A stretch of 11,595 bases of DNA from JAJZJT01 sp049964655 (GTDB lineage: Bacteria > Actinomycetota > Acidimicrobiia > Acidimicrobiales > RAAP-2): positions 1-11,595 of the forward strand of contig JBMFXC010000080.1 in the NCBI GenBank assembly GCA_049964655.1. Direction: 5' to 3'. The position numbers were made by a program, and so were the translations under genes. Positions 1 through 9,104 of the stretch are shown here, piece by piece; position 1 is the first letter of the stretch; each line of letters starts with the position of its first letter. The notes under the pieces were generated by a model that saw nothing but the letters and a program-made list of their open reading frames with translations, did no database searches and was not told the DNA's origin.

Positions 1-2
1 AG

Positions 3-2387
<2,385 letters not shown>

Positions 2388-2445
2388 CCGGTGCCGGCCA
2401 TCGGAGTGGTGGCCCGGTTCCCCGAGACCGACGGGAGGAACGGTC

Positions 2446-2877
2446 GTGGTGCGGCGCGGTGACAACCGGGGCGTGGCCCCGTACTCGAGGATGCTGCGCG
2501 TCAACCAGGCGCTCCGTCATGTCGTCGCCGAGGAGCTCGAACGGCTTTCGGACGCCGACGAACGCCTGTCCCTCGTCACGGTGACGGCCGTCGAGACGGC
2601 TCCCGACTTGCGGACTGCCACCGTCTACTGCGCCTCGCTGCCGGACGGCGCCGACGAGGCGCTGGAGGAACGGCGCCCGCAGCTCCAACGGGCGGTCGCC
2701 CGCCAGGTGCGCCTGAAGCGAACGCCCCAGCTGACCTTCGCCGTAGACCCCGCCGTGGTGGCCGGGACGCGGGTCGAAGACGTGCTCCGGCGCCTCCACG
2801 ACACCACAGCAGGACAGAACGCCGCCGACCCGGGTGGCACGGACGAGGTGGGCAGCAGCCCCGGAGCGTCGGGGTGA
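2446..2877 (+). CDS. rbfA: 30S ribosome-binding factor RbfA
   Basis: RbfA is a small KH-fold assembly factor that binds the 30S subunit and helps 16S rRNA 5'-end maturation. The 143-residue product has the typical features: an N-terminal helix with RMLRVNQALRHVVAEEL, a central strand with LVTVTAVETAPDLRTATVY, and a later segment VARQVRLKRTPQLTFAVD that matches the family's R-x-(V/L)-x-L-(K/R)-x-x-P-x-L-x-F signature. The last 25 or so residues are Gly/Asp/Ser-rich and probably disordered. The GTG start is supported by GGGAGG at 2433-2438, 7 bases upstream. It lies 58 bases after infB, and its stop overlaps the truB start by 4 bases, implying translational coupling. Identity rests on motifs plus the conserved infB-rbfA-truB order. 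Confidence 0.95.
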   Translation: MVRRGDNRGVAPYSRMLRVNQALRHVVAEELERLSDADERLSLVTVTAVETAPDLRTATVYCASLPDGADEALEERRPQLQRAVARQVRLKRTPQLTFAVDPAVVAGTRVEDVLRRLHDTTAGQNAADPGGTDEVGSSPGASG

Positions 2878-3767
2878 CCACGCACCAGAGCAACCCGGTC
2901 GACGGGCTCGTCGTGGTCGACAAGGAGGAGGGTTGGACCTCACACGACGTGGTGTCACGGTGCCGGCGGATCTTCGGACAACGCCGGGTGGGCCACGCCG
3001 GCACGCTCGACCCGGATGCCACCGGCATCTTGCTGGTCGGCCTTGGGCGGGTCACCCGGGTGCTCCGGTTCCTGACCGCCCTGCCCAAGACGTACACCGC
3101 TGACGTCGTCCTCGGGACGGCGACCTCCACGCTGGATGCGTCGGGGGAGGTGACGGGGACCTGGGAGATGGACGATGTGCCGCTCGACGCCGTCCGGGCC
3201 GCGGCAGCGACGCTGACCGGCGACATCCTGCAGGTGCCGCCCATGGTGTCGGCGGTCAAGGTGGGGGGGAGGAGGCTGCATGTCCTGGCCCGCCAGGGGG
3301 TGGAGGTCGACCGACCGGCTCGGCCGGTCACCGTCTATCGCTTCGACGTGCACCCGGGCTCGGATCGTGGTGTCGTGCGGGTCGAGGTCGAGTGCTCGTC
3401 GGGCACCTATGTGCGCGTGCTGGCCGCAGACCTCGGTCAGGCGCTCGGCGGCGGCGCTCACCTCCGCAACCTGCGCCGGACGAAGGTGGGATCGTTCACC
3501 GTCGACGAGGCGCGCCCGGTGGCGTCGCTGTCGCCGGCCACGGTGCTCACACCGGCCCAGGCGCTGCGTGACCTCGACCAGGTGGTCGTGCCCTCCTCGG
3601 TGATCGCGGCCATCCGTCACGGCCTGGCCCTCGACCGGGTCCCGCTCGGTGTTGCCGGGAGCGGGCCGTGGGGGCTGCTCGATGACGACCACCGCTTGCT
3701 CGCCGTCTACGAGGCGACGGACACCGATCGCATCCGCCCCGCCGTCGTCCTGGCCGGCGAGGGCTGA
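2874..3767 (+). CDS. truB: tRNA pseudouridine(55) synthase TruB
   Basis: TruB isomerises U55 in the T-loop of tRNAs to pseudouridine and also acts as a tRNA-folding chaperone in the cytoplasm. The 297-residue protein begins with GLVVVDKEEGWTSHDVV, followed by RRVGHAGTLDPDATGILLVG; Asp46 in GTLDP is the expected catalytic aspartate. Further family signatures are KTYTADVVLGTATSTLDASG, the QVPPMVSAVKVGGRRLHVLARQG block (about residues 121-143), and CSSGTYVRVLAADLG (about 173-187), then a C-terminal PUA-like region. The GTG start at 2874 overlaps the rbfA stop (GTGA). All key residues I can check are present. Family, length and context agree. Confidence 0.97.
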   Translation: MTTHQSNPVDGLVVVDKEEGWTSHDVVSRCRRIFGQRRVGHAGTLDPDATGILLVGLGRVTRVLRFLTALPKTYTADVVLGTATSTLDASGEVTGTWEMDDVPLDAVRAAAATLTGDILQVPPMVSAVKVGGRRLHVLARQGVEVDRPARPVTVYRFDVHPGSDRGVVRVEVECSSGTYVRVLAADLGQALGGGAHLRNLRRTKVGSFTVDEARPVASLSPATVLTPAQALRDLDQVVVPSSVIAAIRHGLALDRVPLGVAGSGPWGLLDDDHRLLAVYEATDTDRIRPAVVLAGEG

Positions 3768-3786
3768 GGGGGTCCGGGGTGACCGG

Positions 3787-3792
3787 TAACCT
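3787..3792 (+). promoter_or_regulatory. Possible -10 element for a leaderless ribF transcript
   Basis: TAACCT fits the actinobacterial TANNNT -10 pattern and ends 9 bases before the ribF ATG at 3802. No convincing Shine-Dalgarno sequence precedes that ATG. This geometry is what is expected when transcription starts at the A of ATG, a common leaderless arrangement in actinobacteria. I see no good -35 match. This is an inference; ribF could equally be read from the upstream operon transcript. Confidence 0.35.
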
Positions 3793-3801
3793 TCGCCACT
3801 G

Positions 3802-4866
3802 ATGGAGGTCGTCACCGAGCTCAGCGAGCAGTCGTCGCCGCCGACGACGGGATCCGCCGTCACCATCGGCGCCTACGACGGCGTGCACCTCGGCCACCGA
3901 ACTGTCCTCACCGACCTGTGCCGCAGAGCTGCCGAGGCCGGGCTGGCCTCGGTGGTGGTGACCTTCGACCGTCATCCCGCCTCGGTCGTCCACCCCGAGC
4001 GCACGCCCAAGCTCCTCTGCGACCTCGACCAGAAGCTCGAGCTGCTCGCCGAGGTCGGAGTCGACCGCACGGTCCTCATCCACTTCGACGACGCCCGTGC
4101 CGCCGAGACGGCTGAGGCGTTCGTCCTCGAGACCCTGGTCGACGCCCTGGCCACCCGCCTCGTCGTGGTGGGGGAGGACTTCCACTTCGGGCACGGGCGC
4201 AAGGGCAACGTCGAGCTCCTCGTCGAGATGGGGCGTGTCTACGGGTTCACCGTCGACGGCGTCCACCTGGCCAGCGACACGCCGTCCGGACCCCCGATCT
4301 CCTCGACCCGGATCCGTGGGCTGGTGGCGGACGGTGCCGTGGAGGAGGCCGCCCGACTGTTGGGCCGCCCTCACCGGGTGCGGGGCACGGTCGTGGCCGG
4401 CGACGGCCGGGGCGGCTCCGAGCTGGGGTTCCCGACGGCCAACCTGGCCATCCCGGCCGAGCTCGCCGTGCCCGGCGTGGGCATCTACGCCGGGTGGTAC
4501 GAGCGACCGTCCGGCGATCGTCACCGGGCCGCCGTGTCAGTCGGGCGACGGCCGACCTTCTACGGCGACGAGGGCGCCCTGCTCGTCGAGGCGTACCTCC
4601 TCGACTTCGACGGGGACCTCTACGGCGAGGATGCTCGCCTGTCCTTCGTACGCCGCCTCCGCGACGAGGCGACCTTCTCCTCGGTCGACGAACTGGTCGA
4701 CCAGATGCACCGGGACGTGGCGGAGGCCCGCGCCGTCCTCGACGACCTCGATGACCGCGACGACCTGCCGTCGTCGGAGGTGCCGGCGTCGCTCCCAGGG
4801 GTGCCGGCGTCGCTCCCAGGGGTGCCGGCGTCGGGAGGCGCACCACCCGGCGTGGGAGGGGACTGA
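3802..4866 (+). CDS. ribF: Bifunctional riboflavin kinase / FAD synthetase RibF
   Basis: RibF converts riboflavin to FMN (C-terminal kinase) and FMN to FAD (N-terminal adenylyltransferase). The N-terminal nucleotidyltransferase domain shows TIGAYDGVHLGH with the HxGH motif at His29-Gly31-His32 and SSTRIR at about residues 167-172. The kinase domain begins near 185 and contains GRGGSELGFPTANL (about 202-215), with the PTAN flavin/ATP-binding motif at 211-214, then GVGIYAGWY and a strand-rich region ending in FVRRLRDEATFSSVDELVDQM. The product is 354 residues against roughly 300-330 for many homologues. The excess is a Pro/Ala/Gly-rich tail from about residue 320, encoded partly by a DNA tandem repeat and probably dispensable. 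The ATG at 3802 is preferred because it sits just before the conserved core, although no clear ribosome binding site is present. Both activities look intact. Confidence 0.96.
   Translation: MEVVTELSEQSSPPTTGSAVTIGAYDGVHLGHRTVLTDLCRRAAEAGLASVVVTFDRHPASVVHPERTPKLLCDLDQKLELLAEVGVDRTVLIHFDDARAAETAEAFVLETLVDALATRLVVVGEDFHFGHGRKGNVELLVEMGRVYGFTVDGVHLASDTPSGPPISSTRIRGLVADGAVEEAARLLGRPHRVRGTVVAGDGRGGSELGFPTANLAIPAELAVPGVGIYAGWYERPSGDRHRAAVSVGRRPTFYGDEGALLVEAYLLDFDGDLYGEDARLSFVRRLRDEATFSSVDELVDQMHRDVAEARAVLDDLDDRDDLPSSEVPASLPGVPASLPGVPASGGAPPGVGGD
4780..4833 (+). repeat. 21-base tandem repeat in the ribF 3' end
   Basis: Two perfect 21-base copies (4780-4800 and 4801-4821) starting GTGCCGGCGTCG are followed by a 12-base partial copy (4822-4833). 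The unit is in frame and encodes VPASLPG, giving a repetitive tail after the riboflavin kinase domain. It looks like a local duplication without an obvious functional role. Confidence 0.9.
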
Positions 4867-4907
4867 CCGGCTCGTCGCTCGCCGGCCCGTCCGCTCCGAG
4901 GAGCCGG
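4867..4907 (+). terminator. Inverted repeat just after ribF, weak terminator candidate
   Basis: CCGGCTC at 4867-4873 is perfectly complementary to GAGCCGG at 4901-4907, immediately after the ribF stop. A smaller stem, GCTC-CGAG-GAGC (4893-4904), competes with its 3' arm. No T-run follows (CCGCAAAACGC instead), so an intrinsic Rho-independent terminator is not well supported. It could still mark the 3' end of the housekeeping operon or be incidental in such GC-rich DNA. Confidence 0.25.
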
Positions 4908-4945
4908 CCGCAAAACGCTCAAGCAATGTCCCTGGGTGGCCGAGG

Positions 4946-4954
4946 TGATACTGT
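4946..4954 (+). promoter_or_regulatory. Candidate extended -10 promoter upstream of the envelope genes
   Basis: TGATACTGT reads as an extended -10 (TGN followed by TANNNT, here TACTGT at 4949-4954). Transcription would then begin near A4961, giving a leader of about 160 bases before the ATG at 5121. No clear -35 hexamer is visible at the expected distance, which is tolerable for extended -10 promoters. The call is inferred from pattern and position only. Confidence 0.35.
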
Positions 4955-4960
4955 GTGCGC

Positions 4961-5120
4961 AGCGACGGCCGGGCGCCTTCTTGCTCTGAGGGTACCGGGC
5001 GTGGCTTGTGTCGGTCAGGAACAGTGTCGGTAAGCAAGCAAGTAACAAGTGATGTAGTTCCACGGGGAGCTGCCCCGGCAGGACCCCAGTCAGCCCACGT
5101 AGGCGAGGAAACGAGGCAAG
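4961..5120 (+). promoter_or_regulatory. Possibly structured 5' leader of the secreted-protein gene, class unknown
   Basis: This non-coding stretch precedes the secreted-protein gene and differs in composition from its surroundings, with an A-rich segment (about 5031-5056). Pairings visible by eye are CGCCT 4974-4978 with AGGCG 5101-5105 (closing stem), GGAAC 5018-5022 with GTTCC 5057-5061, and a hairpin CGGGG-AGCTG-CCCCG (5063-5077). An alternative hairpin CTGC-CCCG-GCAG (5070-5081) is mutually exclusive with it, and CCCC at 5084-5087 is a third partner for the GGGG. The ribosome binding site is GAGG at 5113-5116 or GAGGAA at 5105-5110; the latter begins at the last base of the closing stem. 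I could not assign it to a known riboswitch class. Confidence 0.35.
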
Positions 5121-5825
5121 ATGCACGAGGTCACCAGGCGGGTCTTCCAGGTCGGAGCTGCGGTCGGCGTTGCTGCCGCGGCGTCGGTGCTGGGGACGGC
5201 GACTGCCTTCGCGGCCGGTAGCGGCTACACACCGAGCGCCGGAACGGGTACGCCGGCCGGCGTGCCGGGTGGCTTCACCTCCGTGCTCACCACGGCCACC
5301 GTGCAGCCCTCGGGTGGCACCGTCACCGGGTCCGACAACGGCGACACCGTCACGGTGACCGTCCCCGCCGGCGCCCTCACCCAGCCCGCTCAGGTGGTGC
5401 TGACCGCCGGCGACGTCGCCCAGATCGGTAGTGCCGGCCAGGCTGGCAAGCAGACCGTAGTGGCAGTGGGCATCTCGGTGATGGTCAACGGCACCAAGTT
5501 CACCGGAACCTTCCCCACGCCGATCACCGTCACCATGGCCGGAAACTTCGCCACCGGTGACGAAGTCGTCGTCTACAACCCCTCCACCGGTTCGTGGAGC
5601 CCGGTGCCTGGGGCGACCATTGCCAACGGCACGGCGACCTTCTCGATCACCAGCGACCCCGACATCGCCGTGCTGGCCTCGACGTCGAGCGCCGTGACCG
5701 GGGCGACGTCGGCCTCGACGGGCAAGCCCTTCCTCCTCGAGGGCGGGGCTGCTGCTGCGTTGGTGCTCGGCGGGACCCTGTTCGCCTTCCGGTTCCGCCG
5801 CCCTCGACAGCCGCGCCAGGCGTGA
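5121..5825 (+). CDS. Tat-type secreted, C-terminally membrane-anchored protein with ZU5-like domain
   Basis: A 234-residue envelope protein of unknown function. The N-terminus TRRVFQ (Arg6-Arg7) fits a twin-arginine signal and is followed by an Ala/Val-rich h-region and a likely cleavage site near residues 28-33 (TAFAA-GSG). Residues about 58-140 contain PSGGTVTG, then DTVTVTVPAGALTQPAQVVLTAG, which resembles the start of ZU5-like beta-sandwich domains (the VPAGAL turn). A second beta-rich portion ends near 185, then comes an Ala/Ser/Thr linker. The C-terminus has a hydrophobic helix (about 205-224) and a basic tail RFRRPRQPRQA, the layout of a sorting or anchoring signal, but no LPxTG is present. 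ATG at 5121 is supported by GAGG 4 bases upstream. Its stop overlaps the following lipoprotein gene by 4 bases. Secretion and anchoring are well supported; the ZU5 label is tentative. Confidence 0.8.
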   Translation: MHEVTRRVFQVGAAVGVAAAASVLGTATAFAAGSGYTPSAGTGTPAGVPGGFTSVLTTATVQPSGGTVTGSDNGDTVTVTVPAGALTQPAQVVLTAGDVAQIGSAGQAGKQTVVAVGISVMVNGTKFTGTFPTPITVTMAGNFATGDEVVVYNPSTGSWSPVPGATIANGTATFSITSDPDIAVLASTSSAVTGATSASTGKPFLLEGGAAAALVLGGTLFAFRFRRPRQPRQA

Positions 5826-6736
5826 GGGGGCTGCGGCGGGCTCGGCTCGCCGCGTGGACAACTACGGTGGTGCTCGGCGCTGTCGCCCTCTCGGCGTGCT
5901 CGTCGGGCGGCTCGGCCCAGTCGGGTACCGCCTCGGGTTCGTCGGCGTCTGCTGTCCGGCCCGCTCGCATCTACCCGGCCCCGGCGGGTCTGCTCGACGC
6001 CGCCGTTCCGCAGCAGAACGGGGTGGTGTGGTTGCTGGCCGGAAGCGCCTCGGCGCGGGCCATCCACGCTCTCGACCTCTCGAGTGGTGCCCTGGTCGGG
6101 GTCGTCCCCGTCAGCGGGACCGTGTCCTCGCTCGCCCAGTCCTCGACGGGCGAGCTGGCTGACGGCGTCGCCACGGCGACCGCGGGTGCCGTCGAGCTGC
6201 GCAACGGGTCCACCGGCGCCCTGGTGGCGACCATCCCGGTGGGGGCACCGGTCCGCCAAGTGGTCTTCGGGGCCGACGGGAACACCCTCTACGTCCTCGA
6301 CGGCAACGGCACCTCGACCAGCGTGACGGTGGTGGACACCGGCTCGCGGTCCGTCCAGGGCTCCTTCGGGGTCGGGCTCCACACCGTCGCTGTGGCGCCG
6401 TCCCCCGACGAGACTTCCGTCTGGACGCTCTCGTCGCACGGGAAGGTCGACCAGGTGGCCGTGGCCGGCGGACAGGTGGAGACGAGCTTCACCGTCGGCC
6501 AGAGCGGAACCGACCTGGTGGTGTCGCCGACCGGCAGCCGGCTCTTCGTGCTGAAGGGCGCATCGGGCGCCCGCAATGTCGCCGAGGTGAGGGTGGCCAC
6601 CGAGCAGGTCCGCACCGTGCTGCCGGCGCCGGCCGACTGCGTCGCCATCGTGCTGTCGGCCGACGGCCAGACCCTCTATGACGCCGTGGGGACGCCGAGC
6701 CTGGGCAACCTGCAGGCGTTCACCCTCGGCGGGTAG
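5822..6736 (+). CDS. Lipoprotein with YVTN-like beta-propeller repeats
   Basis: A 304-residue predicted lipoprotein. Starting at the GTG at 5822, the N-terminus is MRGLRRARLAAW, then a hydrophobic stretch and the lipobox LSAC with Cys26 as the acylation site, followed by a Ser/Gly linker. This start is chosen because it places a canonical signal peptide at the N-terminus and overlaps the previous stop as GTGA; longer readings in the same frame only run into the preceding gene. From about residue 50 there are repeating blade-like units of about 40 residues, such as GADGNTLYVLDG, SPDETSVWTLSSHG, SPTGSRLFVLKG and SADGQTLYDAVG, typical of YVTN/cytochrome-D1-type beta-propellers. No catalytic residues are evident, so a binding or scaffolding role on the outer face of the membrane is likely. 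Coupling to the upstream surface protein suggests they act together. Confidence 0.82.
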   Translation: MRGLRRARLAAWTTTVVLGAVALSACSSGGSAQSGTASGSSASAVRPARIYPAPAGLLDAAVPQQNGVVWLLAGSASARAIHALDLSSGALVGVVPVSGTVSSLAQSSTGELADGVATATAGAVELRNGSTGALVATIPVGAPVRQVVFGADGNTLYVLDGNGTSTSVTVVDTGSRSVQGSFGVGLHTVAVAPSPDETSVWTLSSHGKVDQVAVAGGQVETSFTVGQSGTDLVVSPTGSRLFVLKGASGARNVAEVRVATEQVRTVLPAPADCVAIVLSADGQTLYDAVGTPSLGNLQAFTLGG

Positions 6737-6744
6737 CGAACGGG

Positions 6745-9039
6745 GTGGTCTCGATCCGCAGGGCGGCCGTGGTCAGCCGGCGGCTCGCCTTCCACGTGAT
6801 GCAGGCAGGGGGCTCCGTGGACACCGTGGACCGGGCGCCTGATCCGGCGCCGACCGCCCTCGGCGGACCGTCGCTGCCGACAGGCATGGCGGCGGTCGGC
6901 CCTGAGGGCACTGGAGACGAGCCGGAACAGGGCGTCCCCGTCGAGGGGGCGGGTGAACGGCTGGGCCTGGCCGAGCGGGCATGGTGGACCGCCGCCGGGC
7001 TGGTGCTCGTCCTGTGGGCGCTTCGGCTGTTCGCCGCCGTCACCACGTACCCGTGGGTGGTCGTGGCTGTCGTGGTCCTCGGCATCTGGGGGCTGGCCAC
7101 CATGGCGGCGAGCTGGCTGCCTGGCACTGCTGCCCCGACTGGCCTGCTGGCCCGGTGGCGAGCGGCCCGGGCGGGGCTGGGCTGGATGACGGTCCTGCTG
7201 GCGGTTGGCGCCTTCGCCGTGTGGGGCTACCTGCAGATCCGCGCTGCACCCGGCTACGGCACCGACGAGATCGCCTTCAACCAGTACGCCGCCGTCCTCG
7301 CTCAGCACGGGCACGATCCCTACCTCCACTCGATGGCCCCGTCGTTCGCCCGCTACCACGTCTCGCCGGATGGCTACACCTTCCGGCTGGACGGACGCCC
7401 GGTGACGTCGCTGTCCTACCCGGCCCTGGCCTTCCTCGTCTACGTCCCCTTCCTCGCTCTCGGGTGGACGACCCAGGTCGCCATCGCCGTCAACCTGGCG
7501 TGCTGGGGGCTCGCCGTGGTCCTCCTCTACGCCCTGTTGCCGCGTTCCCTGCGGCCGGCCGCCGTGGTGGTCGGGAGCTTGAGCCTCTACATCAGCTACG
7601 CGGTGGGCGGGGTGACCGACGCCGTCTTCGTGCCCTTGCTGGTGGGTGCGGCCTACGGCTGGAACCGCTTCGCTCGCCGTCGGGGCCCGGCGTCCTGGGT
7701 GGGTCCGGTCTGCCTAGGCCTGGCCATGGCCGTCAAGCAGACGCCGTGGATGATCCTCCCCTTCGTGGTGGCCGGGATCGCCCTCGAACGGCTCGGCCGG
7801 GCCGAGGGCAGCCCCGGGGTGGGTGCCGGAGCCAGCCTGCTCGCTGCCTGGCGGGACGCACTGCTGGTTGCCGGGCGGTACCTCGGCATCGCCCTGGCCG
7901 CCTTCGCCCTGCCCAACCTCCCGTACCTGGTGATGGCCCCCGGGGCGTGGCTGCACGGCATCCTGACCCCGCTCGCCTCGGACACCGTTCCCGCCGGCCA
8001 GGGTGCCATCGGGCTCAGTCTCTTCCTCGGCGTGGGCGGCGGCTCCCTGACCGCCTACACCGTCGTAGCTCTGCTGCTCCTCGTCGTCGCCTGGCTGGTC
8101 TTCGTCGCTGCCTACCCGAGGCTCGGGGCGTGGGCCTTCTTCGCCCCTTCGGTGGCGCTGTTCTTCGCCGCACGCTCCTTCGGCAGCTACCTCGTCATGT
8201 TGGTCCCGGCCGCCCTGGTCGGCTTTGCCACCTTCGACCGGAGCGGTGGCGTGCCCGACCTCGGGCGGTGGGGACGCCGCCTCGGTGTCGCCGCGGCGGG
8301 GGTGACGGCGGTGGCCGGTTCCGTCGCCGTCCTCGCCGTCGTGAGCCGCCCCCCGTTGACCGTCTCCATCGTGGGCGTCCGGACCACCGGCCAGCTCGCC
8401 ACCGTGCAGCAGGTGGACGTCGAGGTGACCAACCGCACCGGGCAGGCCCAGCGTCCCGCCTTCTCCGTCAACAACGGAGGGAGCCTCACCGCCTTCTGGC
8501 TCGAGGGGTCCGGACCGGCGGTGCTCGCTCCCCACCAGCGGGCGACGTACTCGCTGCTGGCCCCGAACTTCTTCGCCATGCCTCCCATCACCGGCGGGTT
8601 CGAGGTCGACGCCTTCACCTCGCACCCGGCCGCCGTGGCGCCGAGTGGCGCGTACGTGCCCACCACCTGGCACGTCTCGCTCCAGCCCGACGCCATCGAC
8701 CACGTGGTCCCCCCCGGTGAGCCGGTGACCGTGCGAGCCGAGGTGTTGGACCAGCTCGACCGACCGGTCCACGTGGCCGGCATCCCCGTCTACCTGGGCC
8801 AGATCATCTACGCCCAGCGGGGGCTCCTCTACGGCGAGGCGATCATCAACGCCGGCCAGCCTGGTGAGACCCCGGTGTCGGCCCTGACCGACCCCTCGGG
8901 GGTGGCGACGTTCACCATCCTCGGCACGCAAGCTGCGGCCGACCCGGTCTACTTCGAGGCGAACCTGGTCAACGAGCACCTGTTCTACCCCTACGGCTAC
9001 TCGCAGATCCTGCCCATCCGCTTCGGTGGGGGTGGTTGA
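6745..9039 (+). CDS. Polytopic GT-C-like membrane protein with C-terminal Ig-like domains
   Basis: A 764-residue membrane protein, probably a lipid-linked-sugar glycosyltransferase of the GT-C type, though no specific family is certain. After a polar N-terminus (about 1-80) come many hydrophobic helices up to about residue 532. The first large extracytoplasmic loop holds GYGTDEIAFNQYA (Asp174-Glu175) and GHDPYLHS; an acidic pair here is where GT-C enzymes such as the PMT/ArnT families keep catalytic or metal-binding acids. A later PxLxFLVY...GW segment fits the same fold. Residues about 533-764 lie outside and look like two beta-sandwich domains: one with VDVEVTNRTGQAQRPAFSV, and a Big-1-like one with PVTVRAEVLDQLDRPV and TDPSGVATFTI. 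The GTG at 6745 lies 8 bases after the lipoprotein gene without a strong ribosome binding site; ATG 6799, GTG 6817 and ATG 6886 are alternative starts. The membrane topology is clear; the enzymatic role is inferred. Confidence 0.78.
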   Translation: MVSIRRAAVVSRRLAFHVMQAGGSVDTVDRAPDPAPTALGGPSLPTGMAAVGPEGTGDEPEQGVPVEGAGERLGLAERAWWTAAGLVLVLWALRLFAAVTTYPWVVVAVVVLGIWGLATMAASWLPGTAAPTGLLARWRAARAGLGWMTVLLAVGAFAVWGYLQIRAAPGYGTDEIAFNQYAAVLAQHGHDPYLHSMAPSFARYHVSPDGYTFRLDGRPVTSLSYPALAFLVYVPFLALGWTTQVAIAVNLACWGLAVVLLYALLPRSLRPAAVVVGSLSLYISYAVGGVTDAVFVPLLVGAAYGWNRFARRRGPASWVGPVCLGLAMAVKQTPWMILPFVVAGIALERLGRAEGSPGVGAGASLLAAWRDALLVAGRYLGIALAAFALPNLPYLVMAPGAWLHGILTPLASDTVPAGQGAIGLSLFLGVGGGSLTAYTVVALLLLVVAWLVFVAAYPRLGAWAFFAPSVALFFAARSFGSYLVMLVPAALVGFATFDRSGGVPDLGRWGRRLGVAAAGVTAVAGSVAVLAVVSRPPLTVSIVGVRTTGQLATVQQVDVEVTNRTGQAQRPAFSVNNGGSLTAFWLEGSGPAVLAPHQRATYSLLAPNFFAMPPITGGFEVDAFTSHPAAVAPSGAYVPTTWHVSLQPDAIDHVVPPGEPVTVRAEVLDQLDRPVHVAGIPVYLGQIIYAQRGLLYGEAIINAGQPGETPVSALTDPSGVATFTILGTQAAADPVYFEANLVNEHLFYPYGYSQILPIRFGGGG

Positions 9040-9041
9040 GG

Positions 9042-9089
9042 TGCTGGGTGGCTGCGATGCTGGGTGGCTGCGGTGCTGGGTGGCTGCGA
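9042..9089 (+). repeat. 16-base tandem repeat between the two large membrane-protein genes
   Basis: Three consecutive copies of TGCTGGGTGGCTGCGR (9042-9057, 9058-9073, 9074-9089), differing only at the last base. They fill most of the 65-base gap and end just before the GAGGGG ribosome binding site (9091-9096) of the next gene. They may alter spacing or mRNA structure between the two cistrons, but no function is shown. Confidence 0.92.
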
Positions 9090-9104
9090 TGAGGGGCTGG
9101 TGAG

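Noticed and set aside
2391..2462. 23-codon GTG reading frame between infB and rbfA
   Set aside because: No ribosome binding site of quality, no recognisable motif, and it overlaps the rbfA start; probably chance.
4974..5105. c-di-AMP (ydaO) or cobalamin riboswitch
   Set aside because: Only short 3'-end fragments resemble these classes; the GGTGAAT-type core of ydaO and the full B12-box context are missing, so no class is assigned.
5594..5821. Longer in-frame start for the lipoprotein gene
   Set aside because: It would overlap the upstream gene by more than 200 bases and bury the signal peptide and lipobox inside the protein.
4620..5861. Long minus-strand open frame across ribF end, leader and secreted-protein gene
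   Set aside because: Low-complexity Arg/Gly/His product antisense to well-supported genes; other long antisense frames at 2955-3866, 7714-9225 and 9150-10964 were rejected for the same reason.
6981..8720. Long plus-strand open frame inside the GT-C gene
   Set aside because: Arg/Pro/Gly-rich product without domains; typical shadow frame of high-GC coding DNA. The same applies to 9245-11020.
9042..9089. CRISPR array
   Set aside because: The 16-base units are directly abutting with no spacers; it is a simple tandem repeat.
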